Part shown: positions 41,859 through 53,996 of the stretch, piece by piece
Numbering within the stretch: position 1 is the first letter of the stretch
How the letters are laid out: each line of letters begins with the position of its first letter
Translations under genes and position numbers: made by a program
NCBI GenBank assembly: GCA_030584085.1
Contig: CP129490.1
Coordinates: forward strand, 3,629,511-3,693,510
Reading direction: 5' to 3'
DNA: 64,000 nt
DNA from: Melioribacteraceae bacterium
GTDB taxonomy: Bacteria > Bacteroidota > Ignavibacteria > Ignavibacteriales > Melioribacteraceae
Notes under the pieces: generated by a model
Told to the model about the DNA's origin: nothing
Databases searched by the model: none
Seen by the model: only the letters and a program-made list of their open reading frames with translations

Positions 41859-42126
41859 AAGCTTCTCAGATATATTAAATAAAGAAAAAACTTTTGAAAA
41901 ATTTAGAACCGCGGTTGAGGGTTATACAATTGTTGATGAATTTCATAAAGTATTTCCCGAATTAAAAAATGTGGCGGTAGCAAAAAAGTTTGAAGGAAAT
42001 ATTCTTTTTATTCATGCTGAAAATTCTGTTTGGAGAAGCGAATTAAATCTTCACAAAGAAGCAATGATAGCTAAGATCAATAAGTTTTTAGGTGATAAAG
42101 TAATTAAAAACATAAAATTTATTTAG
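41845..42126 (+). CDS. dciA: DUF721/DciA-family protein (helicase-loading factor)
   Basis: A 93-residue protein with a DUF721 core: Glu-Lys-Thr-Phe-Glu-Lys-Phe-Arg at the start, Val-Ala-Val-Ala-Lys-Lys-Phe-Glu-Gly-Asn-Ile-Leu-Phe-Ile and then Ser-Val-Trp-Arg-Ser-Glu-Leu-Asn-Leu. The family is now known as DciA, which loads the replicative helicase in most bacteria that lack DnaC or DnaI. Its place between recF and gyrB fits. The start overlaps recF by 14 bases. Confidence 0.8.
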   Translation: MNNYKSFSDILNKEKTFEKFRTAVEGYTIVDEFHKVFPELKNVAVAKKFEGNILFIHAENSVWRSELNLHKEAMIAKINKFLGDKVIKNIKFI

Positions 42127-42137
42127 GCAATTAATGA

Positions 42138-44117
<1,980 letters not shown>

Positions 44118-44147
44118 TTTAAATGTTAATTAAGAGAGAATTTATAA

Positions 44148-46595
44148 ATGGCTACAATGTTTGAAAAAATTACACCGGTTGCACTAGAAGAAGAAATGAA
44201 ATCATCTTACATCGATTATGCGATGTCGGTTATTGTTGCACGCGCTTTGCCAGATGTTCGGGATGGTTTGAAGCCGGTTCATAGAAGAGTTTTGTTCGGA
44301 ATGCAAGAACTTGGAGTAGCATTCAATAAACCATATAAAAAATCTGCTAGAATAGTTGGTGAAGTTCTCGGTAAATATCACCCACATGGTGATAGCGCAG
44401 TTTATGATACAATGGTTAGAATGGTGCAGGATTTTTCACTTCGTTATCCATTGGTAGACGGACAAGGCAACTTTGGATCCGTAGACGGTGACTCTGCGGC
44501 GGCAATGCGTTATACGGAAGCGCGCATGGCTAAAATTGCAGAAACAATGCTTCGCGATCTTGATAAAAACACAGTCGATTTTGTACCGAACTTCGATGAA
44601 TCCCTTCAAGAACCTACGGTACTTCCTTCCTATCTTCCTAATTTGTTAGTAAACGGTTCAAGCGGAATTGCTGTTGGAATGGCAACAAATATCCCTCCTC
44701 ATAATCTAGCGGAAGTTGTGGATGGGTTGATTTATTTAATTGATAAACCGAATTGCAAAACCGAAGACTTAGTAAAATTTGTTAAAGCACCAGACTTTCC
44801 AACCGGTGGGATTATTTATGGTTACGAAGGAGTTCGTGAAGCTTATTTAACAGGAAGAGGGCGTATAATTGTTCGCGCAAAAGCCAACATAGAAATTCAA
44901 AAAAATGACCGCGAAAATATTATTATAACAGAAATACCGTATCAGGTTAACAAAGCAAATTTAATCGAAAAAATTGCGGATTTGGTTAGAGAAGGAAAAA
45001 TAAACGATATCTCAACAATTCGAGATGAATCAGATAGAGACGGACTAAGGATAGTAATAGAACTAAAAAGAACGGGTCAACCCGCTGTTATTCTTAACCA
45101 ATTATTTAAGCACACACAAATGCAGGTAACATTCGGTGTAATTATGCTTGCATTGGTTAACGGACAACCAAAAGTTCTCACCCTTCAAGAAATGATGCAG
45201 CACTTTCTTGACCACAGAATGGACGTTCTTATAAAGAGAACAAAATTCGATTTAGAAGCTGCAGAAAAACGCGCACACATTCTGGAAGGATATATAATTG
45301 CTTTAGATAACATTGATGAAGTTATCGAAACAATTAAAAAATCGCGTGATGTTAACACCGCACAAGCAAACTTGATGAAGAAGTTTAAGCTTTCTGCTAT
45401 TCAAGCAAAAGCTATTCTTGATATGAGATTGCAACGGTTAACAGGCCTTGAAAGAAAGAAAATAGAAGATGAATATAAAGAAACAATAAAACTCATAGAA
45501 AGATTAAAAGCTATTTTAACTGACGAAAAGAAACGGAAAAATATTATTAAAGAAGAACTTCTTGAGGTAAAAGAAAAATTCGGCGACGAAAGAAGAACAG
45601 AGATAGTTCACGATTTCAAAGAATTTGATATTGAAGATATTATCGCCGAAGAAGATGTAGTCGTAACTATATCCCACGGAGGATTCATTAAAAGATTCCC
45701 GGTAAGCGGTTATAGAAAACAGTCCCGCGGTGGAAAAGGTGTAACAGGTGCCGGGACAAAAGATGAAGACTTTATCGAACATATGTTTATTGCCTCAACT
45801 CATCATTACATTATGTTCTTTACCGACAAAGGTAAATGTTATTGGCTAAAGGTACACGAAATACCTGAAGGCGGTAGAGCCGCAAGAGGCAGATCGTTGT
45901 TAAATGTTATAGAAAAAGACAAGGATGATTTAATAACGGCATTCATTTCGGTAAAAGAATTTACTGACGATAAATTCTTAATGATGTACACAGAAAAAGG
46001 AACAGTTAAGAAAACCGCTCTCAGTGCATATTCAAATGTTAGAAGAGGCGGTATTCAAGCAATTAACCTCACAAAGGGAGATAGATTAATTGAGGTTCGT
46101 GTAACAGATGGTTCACAAGATATAATTATTGGTACACACAACGGAATGGCAATTCGTTTTAACGAAAATGATGTTCGAGATATGGGAAGAACTGCAACCG
46201 GTGTAAGAGGTATCAGGTTGGGAAAAGATGATAAGGTAATCGGAGGAGTTGCTGTAAAACACGCAACCACATTGCTTGTCGCCACAGACAAGGGATATGG
46301 CAAGCGATCGGATCTCAACGATTATAGAATAACTAAACGCGGCGGTAAAGGAATTATTACCGTAAAAACCGGCGATAAAACAGGCCAGATGATTTCCTTA
46401 ATGCAAGTCAACGATAACGACGAGCTTATGATAATGACTGTGAAAGGAATGGTAATTAGACAAGGGGTAAGCAGCATTAGAGTAATGGGAAGAAACACAC
46501 AGGGAGTTCGACTCATTAAACTTAACGAAGGAGATCATATTGCCGATATCGCTAGAGTTGTAAGCGAGGAAGAAGAGCAGGAACAACTAAAATAA
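44148..46595 (+). CDS. gyrA: DNA gyrase subunit A
   Basis: An 815-residue GyrA. The catalytic Tyr122 lies in Ala-Ala-Met-Arg-Tyr-Thr-Glu-Ala-Arg. Ser83 and Asp87 in Gly-Asp-Ser-Ala-Val-Tyr-Asp are the quinolone-sensitive residues. The C-terminal beta-pinwheel has the GyrA-box-like Gln-Ser-Arg-Gly-Gly-Lys-Gly (consensus Gln-Arg-Arg-Gly-Gly-Lys-Gly), which separates gyrase from topoisomerase IV. With gyrB it makes the negative-supercoiling enzyme. It ends with an acidic Glu-rich tail and is followed by a strong terminator. Confidence 0.95.
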   Translation: MATMFEKITPVALEEEMKSSYIDYAMSVIVARALPDVRDGLKPVHRRVLFGMQELGVAFNKPYKKSARIVGEVLGKYHPHGDSAVYDTMVRMVQDFSLRYPLVDGQGNFGSVDGDSAAAMRYTEARMAKIAETMLRDLDKNTVDFVPNFDESLQEPTVLPSYLPNLLVNGSSGIAVGMATNIPPHNLAEVVDGLIYLIDKPNCKTEDLVKFVKAPDFPTGGIIYGYEGVREAYLTGRGRIIVRAKANIEIQKNDRENIIITEIPYQVNKANLIEKIADLVREGKINDISTIRDESDRDGLRIVIELKRTGQPAVILNQLFKHTQMQVTFGVIMLALVNGQPKVLTLQEMMQHFLDHRMDVLIKRTKFDLEAAEKRAHILEGYIIALDNIDEVIETIKKSRDVNTAQANLMKKFKLSAIQAKAILDMRLQRLTGLERKKIEDEYKETIKLIERLKAILTDEKKRKNIIKEELLEVKEKFGDERRTEIVHDFKEFDIEDIIAEEDVVVTISHGGFIKRFPVSGYRKQSRGGKGVTGAGTKDEDFIEHMFIASTHHYIMFFTDKGKCYWLKVHEIPEGGRAARGRSLLNVIEKDKDDLITAFISVKEFTDDKFLMMYTEKGTVKKTALSAYSNVRRGGIQAINLTKGDRLIEVRVTDGSQDIIIGTHNGMAIRFNENDVRDMGRTATGVRGIRLGKDDKVIGGVAVKHATTLLVATDKGYGKRSDLNDYRITKRGGKGIITVKTGDKTGQMISLMQVNDNDELMIMTVKGMVIRQGVSSIRVMGRNTQGVRLIKLNEGDHIADIARVVSEEEEQEQLK

Positions 46596-46604
46596 AATAT
46601 AGAT

Positions 46605-46633
46605 AAGGCTGGTTATATTAATCAGCCTTTTTC
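46605..46633 (+). terminator. Terminator after gyrA
   Basis: Arms aaggctg (46605-46611) and cagcctt (46623-46629) extend inward to a near-complete 12-base stem with a 3-base loop, followed by ttttt. It ends the dnaN-gyrA run. Confidence 0.85.
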
Positions 46634-46660
46634 GTTTTAAAACAATCTTACAGGTAAAAA

Positions 46661-47869
46661 ATGTCACACAAAAAATCCCACTTTGAATCTAAATGTGTCC
46701 ACTCAGGAATTAAAGAATATGAATACGGACCGGTAGTTCCTCCAATTTATCAAACATCAACATTCAAGTTTGAGACAACTTCACACGGAGCCTCTTTGTT
46801 TAAGGGAGAAGAAAAGGGGTATATCTACACACGAATGTCAAATCCCACAATAGAAGCAATGGAAGACGCAATTGCCGATCTTGAAGAGGGACACAAAGCG
46901 CTTGGCTGCGCAAGCGGCATGGCGGCAATTCATACAACGTTAGCGGCTTTGTTAAGAGCTGGCGATCACGTGGTATGTTCAAAATCTGTTTACGGCCCAA
47001 CCGTTACTTTATTAAGCACTGTTTTAAGTCGATTTGATATAACAACAACGTATGTTTCAGGCGCTGATCTTGAACAAATTAAAAACTCGATTAAGCCAAA
47101 TACAAAAGTTGTTTACCTTGAAACCCCCGGCAACCCAACTTTGGAAATTTCTGACATTGAAGAAGTATCAAAAATTGCACATGCAAATGGCGCAAAAGTC
47201 GTAGTTGATAATACGTTCATGAGTCCGGCATTACAGAAACCATTAACTCTTGGAGCGGATGTTGTGGTTCATAGTTTAACAAAATTTTTAAACGGACACG
47301 CAGACGTTGTTGGGGGTATTATTATAGTTAAAGACGAAGAAACATATCTTCACTTTAGAAAAATATTGAATCAACTTGGCGGCGTAATAGATCCGTTTAA
47401 TTCTTTTCTAGTTCATCGTGGTCTAAAAACTCTTTCCATTAGAATGGAGCGTCATACAGAAAACGCAATGAAGATTGCTGAGTTTCTAGAAGCTCACCCA
47501 AAAGTTAAGTGGGTTAGATATCCCGGACTTAAATCGCATCCACAATATGAAATAGGTTTAAAACAACATAAACTTCCGGGAGGAATGATAACCTTTGAAT
47601 TAAAAGGTGGTCTGGAAGCAGGCGAAACAGCAATGAATAATGTTAAATTTTGTCAGCTTGCGGTAAGTCTTGGTGGTGTAGAATCCTTAATTCAACATCC
47701 GGCAAGTATGACACACTTTTCAATGGGAAAAGAAGCGCGTGAAGCAGCCGGAATAACCGATGGATTAGTAAGACTATCGGTCGGTATTGAAAACGTGAAC
47801 GATATTATTGAAGACTTAGAGCAAGCTTTTGAAAAAATAAAAATCAAAACAGCCGAACCGGCTTTATAA
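46661..47869 (+). CDS. PLP-dependent trans-sulfuration enzyme (methionine gamma-lyase/cystathionine lyase or synthase family)
   Basis: A 402-residue Cys/Met-metabolism PLP enzyme. The PLP lysine is Lys208 in Ser-Leu-Thr-Lys-Phe-Leu-Asn-Gly-His-Ala-Asp-Val-Val-Gly-Gly. Also present are Tyr-Ile-Tyr-Thr-Arg-Met-Ser-Asn-Pro-Thr and Gly-Met-Ala-Ala-Ile. The position of the active-site Cys of classical methionine gamma-lyases reads Val-Tyr-Gly-Pro-Thr here, so it is Pro. Overall it looks closest to the methionine gamma-lyase/cystathionine gamma-lyase branch, but cystathionine gamma-synthase cannot be ruled out. It is a single gene flanked by terminators. Confidence 0.85.
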   Translation: MSHKKSHFESKCVHSGIKEYEYGPVVPPIYQTSTFKFETTSHGASLFKGEEKGYIYTRMSNPTIEAMEDAIADLEEGHKALGCASGMAAIHTTLAALLRAGDHVVCSKSVYGPTVTLLSTVLSRFDITTTYVSGADLEQIKNSIKPNTKVVYLETPGNPTLEISDIEEVSKIAHANGAKVVVDNTFMSPALQKPLTLGADVVVHSLTKFLNGHADVVGGIIIVKDEETYLHFRKILNQLGGVIDPFNSFLVHRGLKTLSIRMERHTENAMKIAEFLEAHPKVKWVRYPGLKSHPQYEIGLKQHKLPGGMITFELKGGLEAGETAMNNVKFCQLAVSLGGVESLIQHPASMTHFSMGKEAREAAGITDGLVRLSVGIENVNDIIEDLEQAFEKIKIKTAEPAL

Positions 47870-47880
47870 AAATAACGACA

Positions 47881-47922
47881 CCCCAAAACGATTTTCTTTA
47901 TATTTTCGCTTTGGGGTTTCCT
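47881..47922 (+). terminator. Terminator after the trans-sulfuration gene
   Basis: Arms ccccaaaacg (47881-47890) and cgctttgggg (47907-47916) with one bulge, followed by tttccttt. Confidence 0.75.
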
Positions 47923-47951
47923 TTATTTAAAAACAAAATTAAACGGGAATT

Positions 47952-49814
47952 ATGAAAAAAATATTTCTCTTTTTCCTTATATCCTCTCTGCTTTTCGCCC
48001 AATCTGAAAAGCTCTATATGTCACAGCCGATTCAAAAAGCGTATGAAAAAAACACAAGATCATTTGACGGGTCGCCAGGAGAAAATTATTGGGTCAATTA
48101 TTCTAAGTATAAAATAAAAACAACGGTTGATCCTGAAACAAAACTTTTGAATGGAGAACTAGCTGTTAAATATGTTAACAATAGCCCGGATACATTAAAA
48201 GAAATTGTAATGCATTTATATCCGGATATTTTTAAAGAGGGAACTATAAGAGATTGGCCGCTTAATAAAGAAGCTGTTAATGACGGAGTAACAATAAAAT
48301 CTTTATCCGTTAATGAAAAAGACTTGGACGTTTCGGATACAAGCGCAAGCATTAATAGATCAACAACAAACATGAAAATTAAATTAGAAGAACCGCTCAA
48401 TCCCAGAGATGAGTTGTTAATTCAAACTAATTGGAGTTTCACCATTCCCACAATAAGACCAATTAGAACAGGCGCTTATTCGGACACTTCAATGTTTATT
48501 GCGTATTGGTATCCTAAAATAGCCGTATATGATGATATTCATGGATGGGATGAAATAACATATTCCGGAACAGCAGAAATGTACAGCGGTGTTGCAAGTT
48601 TTGATGTTGAAATTACAGCGCCTAAAAATTATCTCGTTTGGGCGACCGGAATACTCGAAAATCCCGAAGACGTTTTGAATGAAAAATATTTAGAAAGATA
48701 TAACAAAGCGAAAAATACTGAAGAGATAGTAAATATAGTTAGTGAAGAAGATTTGCATAAAGATGTAACAAAAGAAGATTTCTCCACTTGGAAGTATAAA
48801 GCAGAATCGTCACCGGATTTTGCATTTGCGCTTGGTAAAAATTATTTGTGGGATGCATCGACAGTTAAAATAAAAGACAGACAGATATTTGTTGATGCTG
48901 GATATAAAAAGGAATCAAAAAATTTTCGGGAGGTTACAAACATTTTAAGAGAGGGAGTAAAATTCCACTCTCTCGAAATGCCCGGAATTATGTTTCCATA
49001 TCCCGCCGTATCAGTTTTTAATGGAAGCGGCGGAATGGAGTTTCCAATGATGATAAACGACGGAGAAGCCGGAACACATGCCGCAACTGTAGGTTTAACG
49101 CTTCACGAACTTGCTCACACATATTTGCCGTTTTATATGGGAATTAATGAAAGAAGATACGCCTTTATGGATGAAGGATGGGCGGTGTTTTCACCTATAG
49201 AACTACAAAAAAGACTTGGTGATGAAGAACCGGCAAGAAGAAGATATGCCACACAACAGCGGCAGCTTGAACAAATTGTAGAAGTTCCTCCAATGACACC
49301 ATCGTTCTTATTAAAAGGCTCACATTATAGGGTTGCTTCATACACTAGATCAGGAGCTTCATTAACTGCTTTGCAAGATTTGTTGGGAGAAGAGTTGTTT
49401 TTAAACGCTATGCAAACCTTCATGAACGAATGGAAAGAAAAACATCCAACGCCGTATGATTTCTTTTTTACATTTAATAGAGTAACCGGTGAAGATTTAA
49501 CTTGGTTTTGGAAAGCATGGTATTTTGAGTTTCTTACTCCGGATTTAGATTTAGTAGAATTGGTAAATGAAAAAGACAATAAATATGTTAAAGTAAAAAA
49601 CAGCGGAGGACTTCCGCTCTCAATAGTTTTAAAAGTTTATTATGAGGATAATTCCGATGAAACAATAAAAGTTTCTCCCCGTGTTTGGCAAAACGGTGAT
49701 GAAATAGCTACAGTCGAAATTAATTCCGAAAAAGAAATAGTTGAAGTTGAGTTGGGAGACGAATTGATTCCCGACATAGAATATAATACAAGAGAAATTT
49801 TCAGAAGTGAATAG
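47952..49814 (+). CDS. Secreted M1-family metallopeptidase
   Basis: A 620-residue exported protein with a signal peptide (1-16, ending Leu-Phe-Ala-Gln). Zinc ligands are His385 and His389 in His-Glu-Leu-Ala-His and Glu408 eighteen residues further on in Met-Asp-Glu-Gly-Trp; the substrate loop Gly-Ser-Gly-Gly-Met-Glu-Phe precedes it. This is the aminopeptidase family M1 (leukotriene-A4-hydrolase-like). The N-terminal beta domain (about 35-280) is usual. No type IX sorting domain is present, so it is probably periplasmic, cleaving peptides. It is preceded by aaacgggaatt and lies 65 bases before the S8 protease. Confidence 0.9.
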   Translation: MKKIFLFFLISSLLFAQSEKLYMSQPIQKAYEKNTRSFDGSPGENYWVNYSKYKIKTTVDPETKLLNGELAVKYVNNSPDTLKEIVMHLYPDIFKEGTIRDWPLNKEAVNDGVTIKSLSVNEKDLDVSDTSASINRSTTNMKIKLEEPLNPRDELLIQTNWSFTIPTIRPIRTGAYSDTSMFIAYWYPKIAVYDDIHGWDEITYSGTAEMYSGVASFDVEITAPKNYLVWATGILENPEDVLNEKYLERYNKAKNTEEIVNIVSEEDLHKDVTKEDFSTWKYKAESSPDFAFALGKNYLWDASTVKIKDRQIFVDAGYKKESKNFREVTNILREGVKFHSLEMPGIMFPYPAVSVFNGSGGMEFPMMINDGEAGTHAATVGLTLHELAHTYLPFYMGINERRYAFMDEGWAVFSPIELQKRLGDEEPARRRYATQQRQLEQIVEVPPMTPSFLLKGSHYRVASYTRSGASLTALQDLLGEELFLNAMQTFMNEWKEKHPTPYDFFFTFNRVTGEDLTWFWKAWYFEFLTPDLDLVELVNEKDNKYVKVKNSGGLPLSIVLKVYYEDNSDETIKVSPRVWQNGDEIATVEINSEKEIVEVELGDELIPDIEYNTREIFRSE

Positions 49815-49879
49815 TTTTTACTCTTGCATAATTAGAGCATTTTTGTGATATCACATTATAAATTTAAGCGGATGAATTC

Positions 49880-52747
49880 ATGAAAAAATATATTGCAATT
49901 CTTCTTTTTGTAATAGGATGTATCTTCGCACAAGATCAAGTTATTCAAAAGGGTGATGTTCTTTATCTCGCTAATAAAATAATCGTTAAATATAAAGAAA
50001 GCAGTGAGAGTACGTTTTTTAAAAACTCTATGCTTCCCGCTAAGAGCATCAAACACCTTGAAAATATTAGCGCCGTGGAAGTGAAGAAAATTTCTGCTAA
50101 CCTTAAAGAAGAAGCCGTAAATTACTCTGATTTAAACAGAACTTTTATAATCGAGTATTCTTCGCCATACGATCCTTTAGCTCTCGCAAAAAAATTGTCA
50201 AATTCTTCAGAAGTTGAGTGGGCCGAACCGTGGTATGTTTATGAAATCAGTTTTGAACCAAACGATCCAAAATTTTTAGACGGAACACAATGGTATTTAA
50301 ATAAAATTTCCGCACCACAAGCTTGGGATATAAGCACAGGCAGTCAAGAGATTGTAATTGCAATTAATGACACAGGAGTAGATTGGGATCATCCTGATCT
50401 CGCTGCACGTATTTGGACTAATGCAGGTGAAATTCCCGATAATGAAATAGATGATGATAATAACGGTTATATTGATGATGTGCGAGGTTGGGACTTCGGC
50501 GGAAATAACGGAACGCCGGATAACAACCCGATGGAAGATGCACCAACACATGGAACCTTTGTCGCAGGCTTTGCAAGCGCAGTAACAAACAATGGAGTTG
50601 GAATTGCGGCTATCGGTTATAATTGCAAAATTATGCCGGTAAAGACATCGCAAGAAAGTATAGGGAACGGAATAATTGCTTATGGACGAGAAGGGATTAT
50701 TTACGCGGCAAACAACGGTGCGCATGTAATAAATTGTAGCTGGGGCGGAAGTCCATATTCACAAGCATTACAGGATGCAATTACATATGCTACGTCACTT
50801 GGCTCCCTTATTGTTTCTTCTTCAGACAATGATAATAAAATAGAACCGTCCTATCCTTCCGCATACGATGGCGTTCTTTCTGTTGGCGGTACGGATCCAA
50901 ACGACATTAGATATTCGGCTTCGAATTATGGCTCAACAGTGGATGTTGTTGCCCCGGCAACCGGAGGATCATCCGGACTTGGAATGTATTCAACTTGGCA
51001 GAATGATACTTATACTGCAAATGCCAGCGGGACTTCTCTTGCGTCGCCGATAGCAGCTGGATTGGCCGGATTATTAATTCATAGGTTTCCAAATTATACT
51101 CCTCTTCAAATAGCGGAACAAATAAGAGTAAACACAGACAATATAGATGATCTAAATCCGGCATATCAATATTATCTTGGAACAGGAAGAATAAATGCTT
51201 TCAAAGCACTTAGCAACACAAACTCAATTTCGATAAGAGCCGAAGAATTTGTTTATACCGATCTTTCAAACGGAAATGGAATAACTGAACCGGGTGAAGC
51301 TTTTTCTCTTGGATTAAAATTTAAGAATTATCTTAATGCCGCTATTAATATTCAAGTTACACTTGAAAGCAGAAGCGATTTTGTTTTAGTTAATCATGGC
51401 ACCTATACCATAACAGGACTTGAAATGCTGGGTGAAACTAATAACTTCACCGCGCCATTTACTTTTCTTGTCTCAGAAAATATTCCGGTCAACCAAGATG
51501 TCGAACTTATTATAAAATACAGCAATGGTAGCGATTATAATGATTTCCAATTAATCAGAACAAAATTTAACACAACGTATCTAACCCAAGCAGGCAATGA
51601 TATTTCATTAACAATTGCGAGTGAAGGAAATATTGGATTTAATGATTACGGTCAACAGCCGACGGAAGGTGACGGACTAATATTTAACAACGGTTCAAAT
51701 CTATTGTTTGAAGGAGCCTTAATTTACGGAAGTTCACCCGAAATGGTAATGGACGCAGCTCATACAACTTATCTTCAAAACAAGAGTCGGGATTTTAATT
51801 CTGTAATTCCATTCAGTATTACAATTCCGGGTGAACATGCGGATTATGAAGGATTCACAACCTTTAACGATGACAACGCAGCTCCTGATAATTTAGGAAT
51901 ACAAACAGAACTTTTTACTTACAGCTTTTCACAGGAAGAATATAGTAAGTTTATAATTCTGCGATACAGGTTTACAAACAATTCAGATACTACAATTAGA
52001 ACATTTCACGCAGGATTATTTCTCGATCTGGATTTACACGACTTCGACGATGATTATACAGCATGGGATTTCGAAGATCACTTTGGTTATGCATTAGATC
52101 AAGACCCGACTAGCGGAAAAGTTAACGATCACATTGGTGTCGCCTTAATTTCAGATGGAAAATACGGCTATAGAGCTATGTCAAACGAAGGAAATTTCGG
52201 TGGTATAAATATTATTAACGGCTTTGACAAAGATGAGAAGTGGCTGGCAATTGCAAGCGCAACAACTATAATTGAGTTTGGACCGGGCGATATTGCTTTC
52301 TCGGTTTCTGGTGGACCTTATACATTGCAATCAGGAGAAAGAGTTAACGTTGCCTTTGCAATAGCAGGCGGCTATTCACTGGAGGAAATAAGAACAGCGA
52401 TTAAAAATAGTCGTATTGCTTACGGTTTAATCCCAACATCGGTTGAAAAGCTGGAAGAGGAATTGCCTTTAGAATTTTCGCTATCGCAAAATTATCCGAA
52501 TCCATTCAACCCCACGACAAAAATCAAATTTTCATTACCGTCAAACGTGAAACGTGAAACGTCAAACACAACATTAATAGTTTATGATATACTTGGTAGA
52601 CAGATAACAACTCTTTTAAACGAAGAGCTTTCAAGCGGAGCTTACGAAATAGATTTTAATGCTAACGAATTAAGCAGCGGTGTTTACTTTTATAAATTGA
52701 CTTCGGGCAATTTTGTAGAAACAAAAAAAATGATGATTCTCCGATAA
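49880..52747 (+). CDS. Subtilisin-like S8 protease with type IX sorting domain
   Basis: A 955-residue secreted protease. Signal peptide (1-17), an inhibitor-like propeptide (about 25-110), and the S8 domain (about 125-430) with Asp164 in Asn-Asp-Thr-Gly-Val-Asp, His224 in Thr-His-Gly-Thr-Phe-Val-Ala-Gly and Ser386 in Ser-Gly-Thr-Ser-Leu-Ala-Ser-Pro. A long beta-rich part follows. The C-terminal about 85 residues are a type IX secretion sorting domain opening with Gln-Asn-Tyr-Pro-Asn-Pro-Phe-Asn-Pro (about 869-877) and ending Lys-Lys-Met-Met-Ile-Leu-Arg. It should be secreted across the outer membrane and cell-surface bound. A heptad repeat interrupts the sorting domain. Confidence 0.9.
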   Translation: MKKYIAILLFVIGCIFAQDQVIQKGDVLYLANKIIVKYKESSESTFFKNSMLPAKSIKHLENISAVEVKKISANLKEEAVNYSDLNRTFIIEYSSPYDPLALAKKLSNSSEVEWAEPWYVYEISFEPNDPKFLDGTQWYLNKISAPQAWDISTGSQEIVIAINDTGVDWDHPDLAARIWTNAGEIPDNEIDDDNNGYIDDVRGWDFGGNNGTPDNNPMEDAPTHGTFVAGFASAVTNNGVGIAAIGYNCKIMPVKTSQESIGNGIIAYGREGIIYAANNGAHVINCSWGGSPYSQALQDAITYATSLGSLIVSSSDNDNKIEPSYPSAYDGVLSVGGTDPNDIRYSASNYGSTVDVVAPATGGSSGLGMYSTWQNDTYTANASGTSLASPIAAGLAGLLIHRFPNYTPLQIAEQIRVNTDNIDDLNPAYQYYLGTGRINAFKALSNTNSISIRAEEFVYTDLSNGNGITEPGEAFSLGLKFKNYLNAAINIQVTLESRSDFVLVNHGTYTITGLEMLGETNNFTAPFTFLVSENIPVNQDVELIIKYSNGSDYNDFQLIRTKFNTTYLTQAGNDISLTIASEGNIGFNDYGQQPTEGDGLIFNNGSNLLFEGALIYGSSPEMVMDAAHTTYLQNKSRDFNSVIPFSITIPGEHADYEGFTTFNDDNAAPDNLGIQTELFTYSFSQEEYSKFIILRYRFTNNSDTTIRTFHAGLFLDLDLHDFDDDYTAWDFEDHFGYALDQDPTSGKVNDHIGVALISDGKYGYRAMSNEGNFGGINIINGFDKDEKWLAIASATTIIEFGPGDIAFSVSGGPYTLQSGERVNVAFAIAGGYSLEEIRTAIKNSRIAYGLIPTSVEKLEEELPLEFSLSQNYPNPFNPTTKIKFSLPSNVKRETSNTTLIVYDILGRQITTLLNEELSSGAYEIDFNANELSSGVYFYKLTSGNFVETKKMMILR
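52543..52566. repeat. Heptad microsatellite inside the S8 protease sorting domain
   Basis: Three 7-base units (aaacgtg, aaacgtg, aaacgtc) and a partial fourth encode a Val-Lys-Arg-Glu-Thr-Ser stretch that the other four sorting domains in the window lack. Confidence 0.75.
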
Positions 52748-52753
52748 TTTATT

Positions 52754-52788
52754 AACCTTCGGGATTGTTAAAATCCCGAAGGTTTTTA
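52754..52788. terminator. Bidirectional terminator
   Basis: A 13-base stem (52754-52766 with 52772-52784) with a 5-base loop, T-rich to the right and A/T-rich to the left, lies between the converging S8 protease and metallophosphoesterase genes. Confidence 0.85.
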
Positions 52789-52789
52789 T

Positions 52790-53947
52790 CTATTCAAAGC
52801 GCACTAAAATATTTACTAGTTCAGTGTTGCTTCCCGTTCTAACCGGCGGACCCCATCCGGCAAAACCACTCGAGACATAATAATGAGTATTGCCAATCTT
52901 TTTATATCCCCAACTTATCTCATAAATCATTGATGTGATATAGTTTAACGGCCAAAGCTGCCCGTGATGGGTGTGTCCCGAAAGCTGTAAGTCAATTCCG
53001 TTTTCTTGTGATTCGATAAGCTCTCGGGGTTGATGCTCTAAAAGGATTGTCGGATAATTTTTATCGAGCCCGTTTGTAATTTCAAGCAAATCTTTTCTGT
53101 TTTTTTCGGCAAACCTAGTTATGTCTCTGTCCTCCCTACCAACTATATAGAAGCTGTTGTCTATAAAAACAGCGGTATCTCTGATAACATCTATGCCATG
53201 ATCTTGCATGTATTTAACCGCAACTTCAACACCACCGATATATTCGTGGTTTCCGGTTGCCGCATAAACTCCGTACTTAGCTTTTAATCTTTTGAGATCA
53301 TCGCCTAAATTGTTTTTAATAATTGGTCCAATATCTTCATCAAAAATATCGCCGGGTAATAGAATTATATCAGGGTTTAGTGAATTTGCCATTTCAACAA
53401 ACTTATCAAGTTGTTTTTTCCCAACGATTGTCCCGAGATGAATATCGGAAGCCATTACGATATTCAATGAATTTATTTTCGCATCTTTTTTCGGAAGAGT
53501 TATTTCAAATTTTCTAATGCCGGGGTTAAGAAAGTTTATATGCCCATACACAATTGTGATTGAAGCAATTATTATTACTCCAAGCAAACTAAACAGTTTT
53601 ACTTTTTCATAATTTTGAACAATAACGGAAGGGAAAATTCCGATAAAATGATTTAGTAAACGCAATAGGTCAAATAGAGCTGCAAACAGAAAATAGTAAA
53701 GTATAAATGCAAGCCAGAAAGAGCCGATCCAAACCAAAGTCTCGGTAAACCAGTTTAGCATAAAGTTTTCAAGTATTCTTCCTGCCCAAAAAGTAAGTGC
53801 AGTAAGGATAAACAGAATTATATAGTATGTTCTTAACTGAGAATCTTTTGGAATAGCTTGCAAACCGCGCGAAAAAATATAGTAGTTAACAGAAACATAA
53901 ACCAAGAGAACAATCGAAATAAAAATTAGAAAATTCAGCAATTTCAT
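52790..53947 (-). CDS. Membrane-bound metallophosphoesterase (YkuE-like)
   Basis: A 385-residue protein with four hydrophobic segments in the first 140 residues and a cytoplasmic or periplasmic calcineurin-like domain after. Metal motifs are Ala-Ser-Asp-Ile-His-Leu-Gly, Leu-Pro-Gly-Asp-Ile-Phe-Asp, Gly-Asn-His-Glu and Ser-Gly-His-Thr-His-His-Gly-Gln, in the right order. This group (YkuE/LpxG-like) hydrolyses phosphodiesters such as UDP-diacylglucosamine in some members; the substrate here is unknown. The gene ends at the bidirectional terminator. Confidence 0.85.
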   Translation of the reverse strand: MKLLNFLIFISIVLLVYVSVNYYIFSRGLQAIPKDSQLRTYYIILFILTALTFWAGRILENFMLNWFTETLVWIGSFWLAFILYYFLFAALFDLLRLLNHFIGIFPSVIVQNYEKVKLFSLLGVIIIASITIVYGHINFLNPGIRKFEITLPKKDAKINSLNIVMASDIHLGTIVGKKQLDKFVEMANSLNPDIILLPGDIFDEDIGPIIKNNLGDDLKRLKAKYGVYAATGNHEYIGGVEVAVKYMQDHGIDVIRDTAVFIDNSFYIVGREDRDITRFAEKNRKDLLEITNGLDKNYPTILLEHQPRELIESQENGIDLQLSGHTHHGQLWPLNYITSMIYEISWGYKKIGNTHYYVSSGFAGWGPPVRTGSNTELVNILVRFE

Positions 53948-53996
53948 AACCTTCCTTTTTGTGTCATTATTGTAACATAATATGCCGACAATAAAT

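Noticed and set aside
50297-50725. 142-residue minus-strand frame inside the S8 protease gene
   Set aside because: It is antisense to the catalytic domain with intact active-site residues on the plus strand; its translation is rich in Cys, Ile and Tyr without any recognisable domain.
52543-52566. parS-like repeats in the S8 protease gene
   Set aside because: The gtgaaac units are in direct tandem, not inverted, so no ParB palindrome forms.
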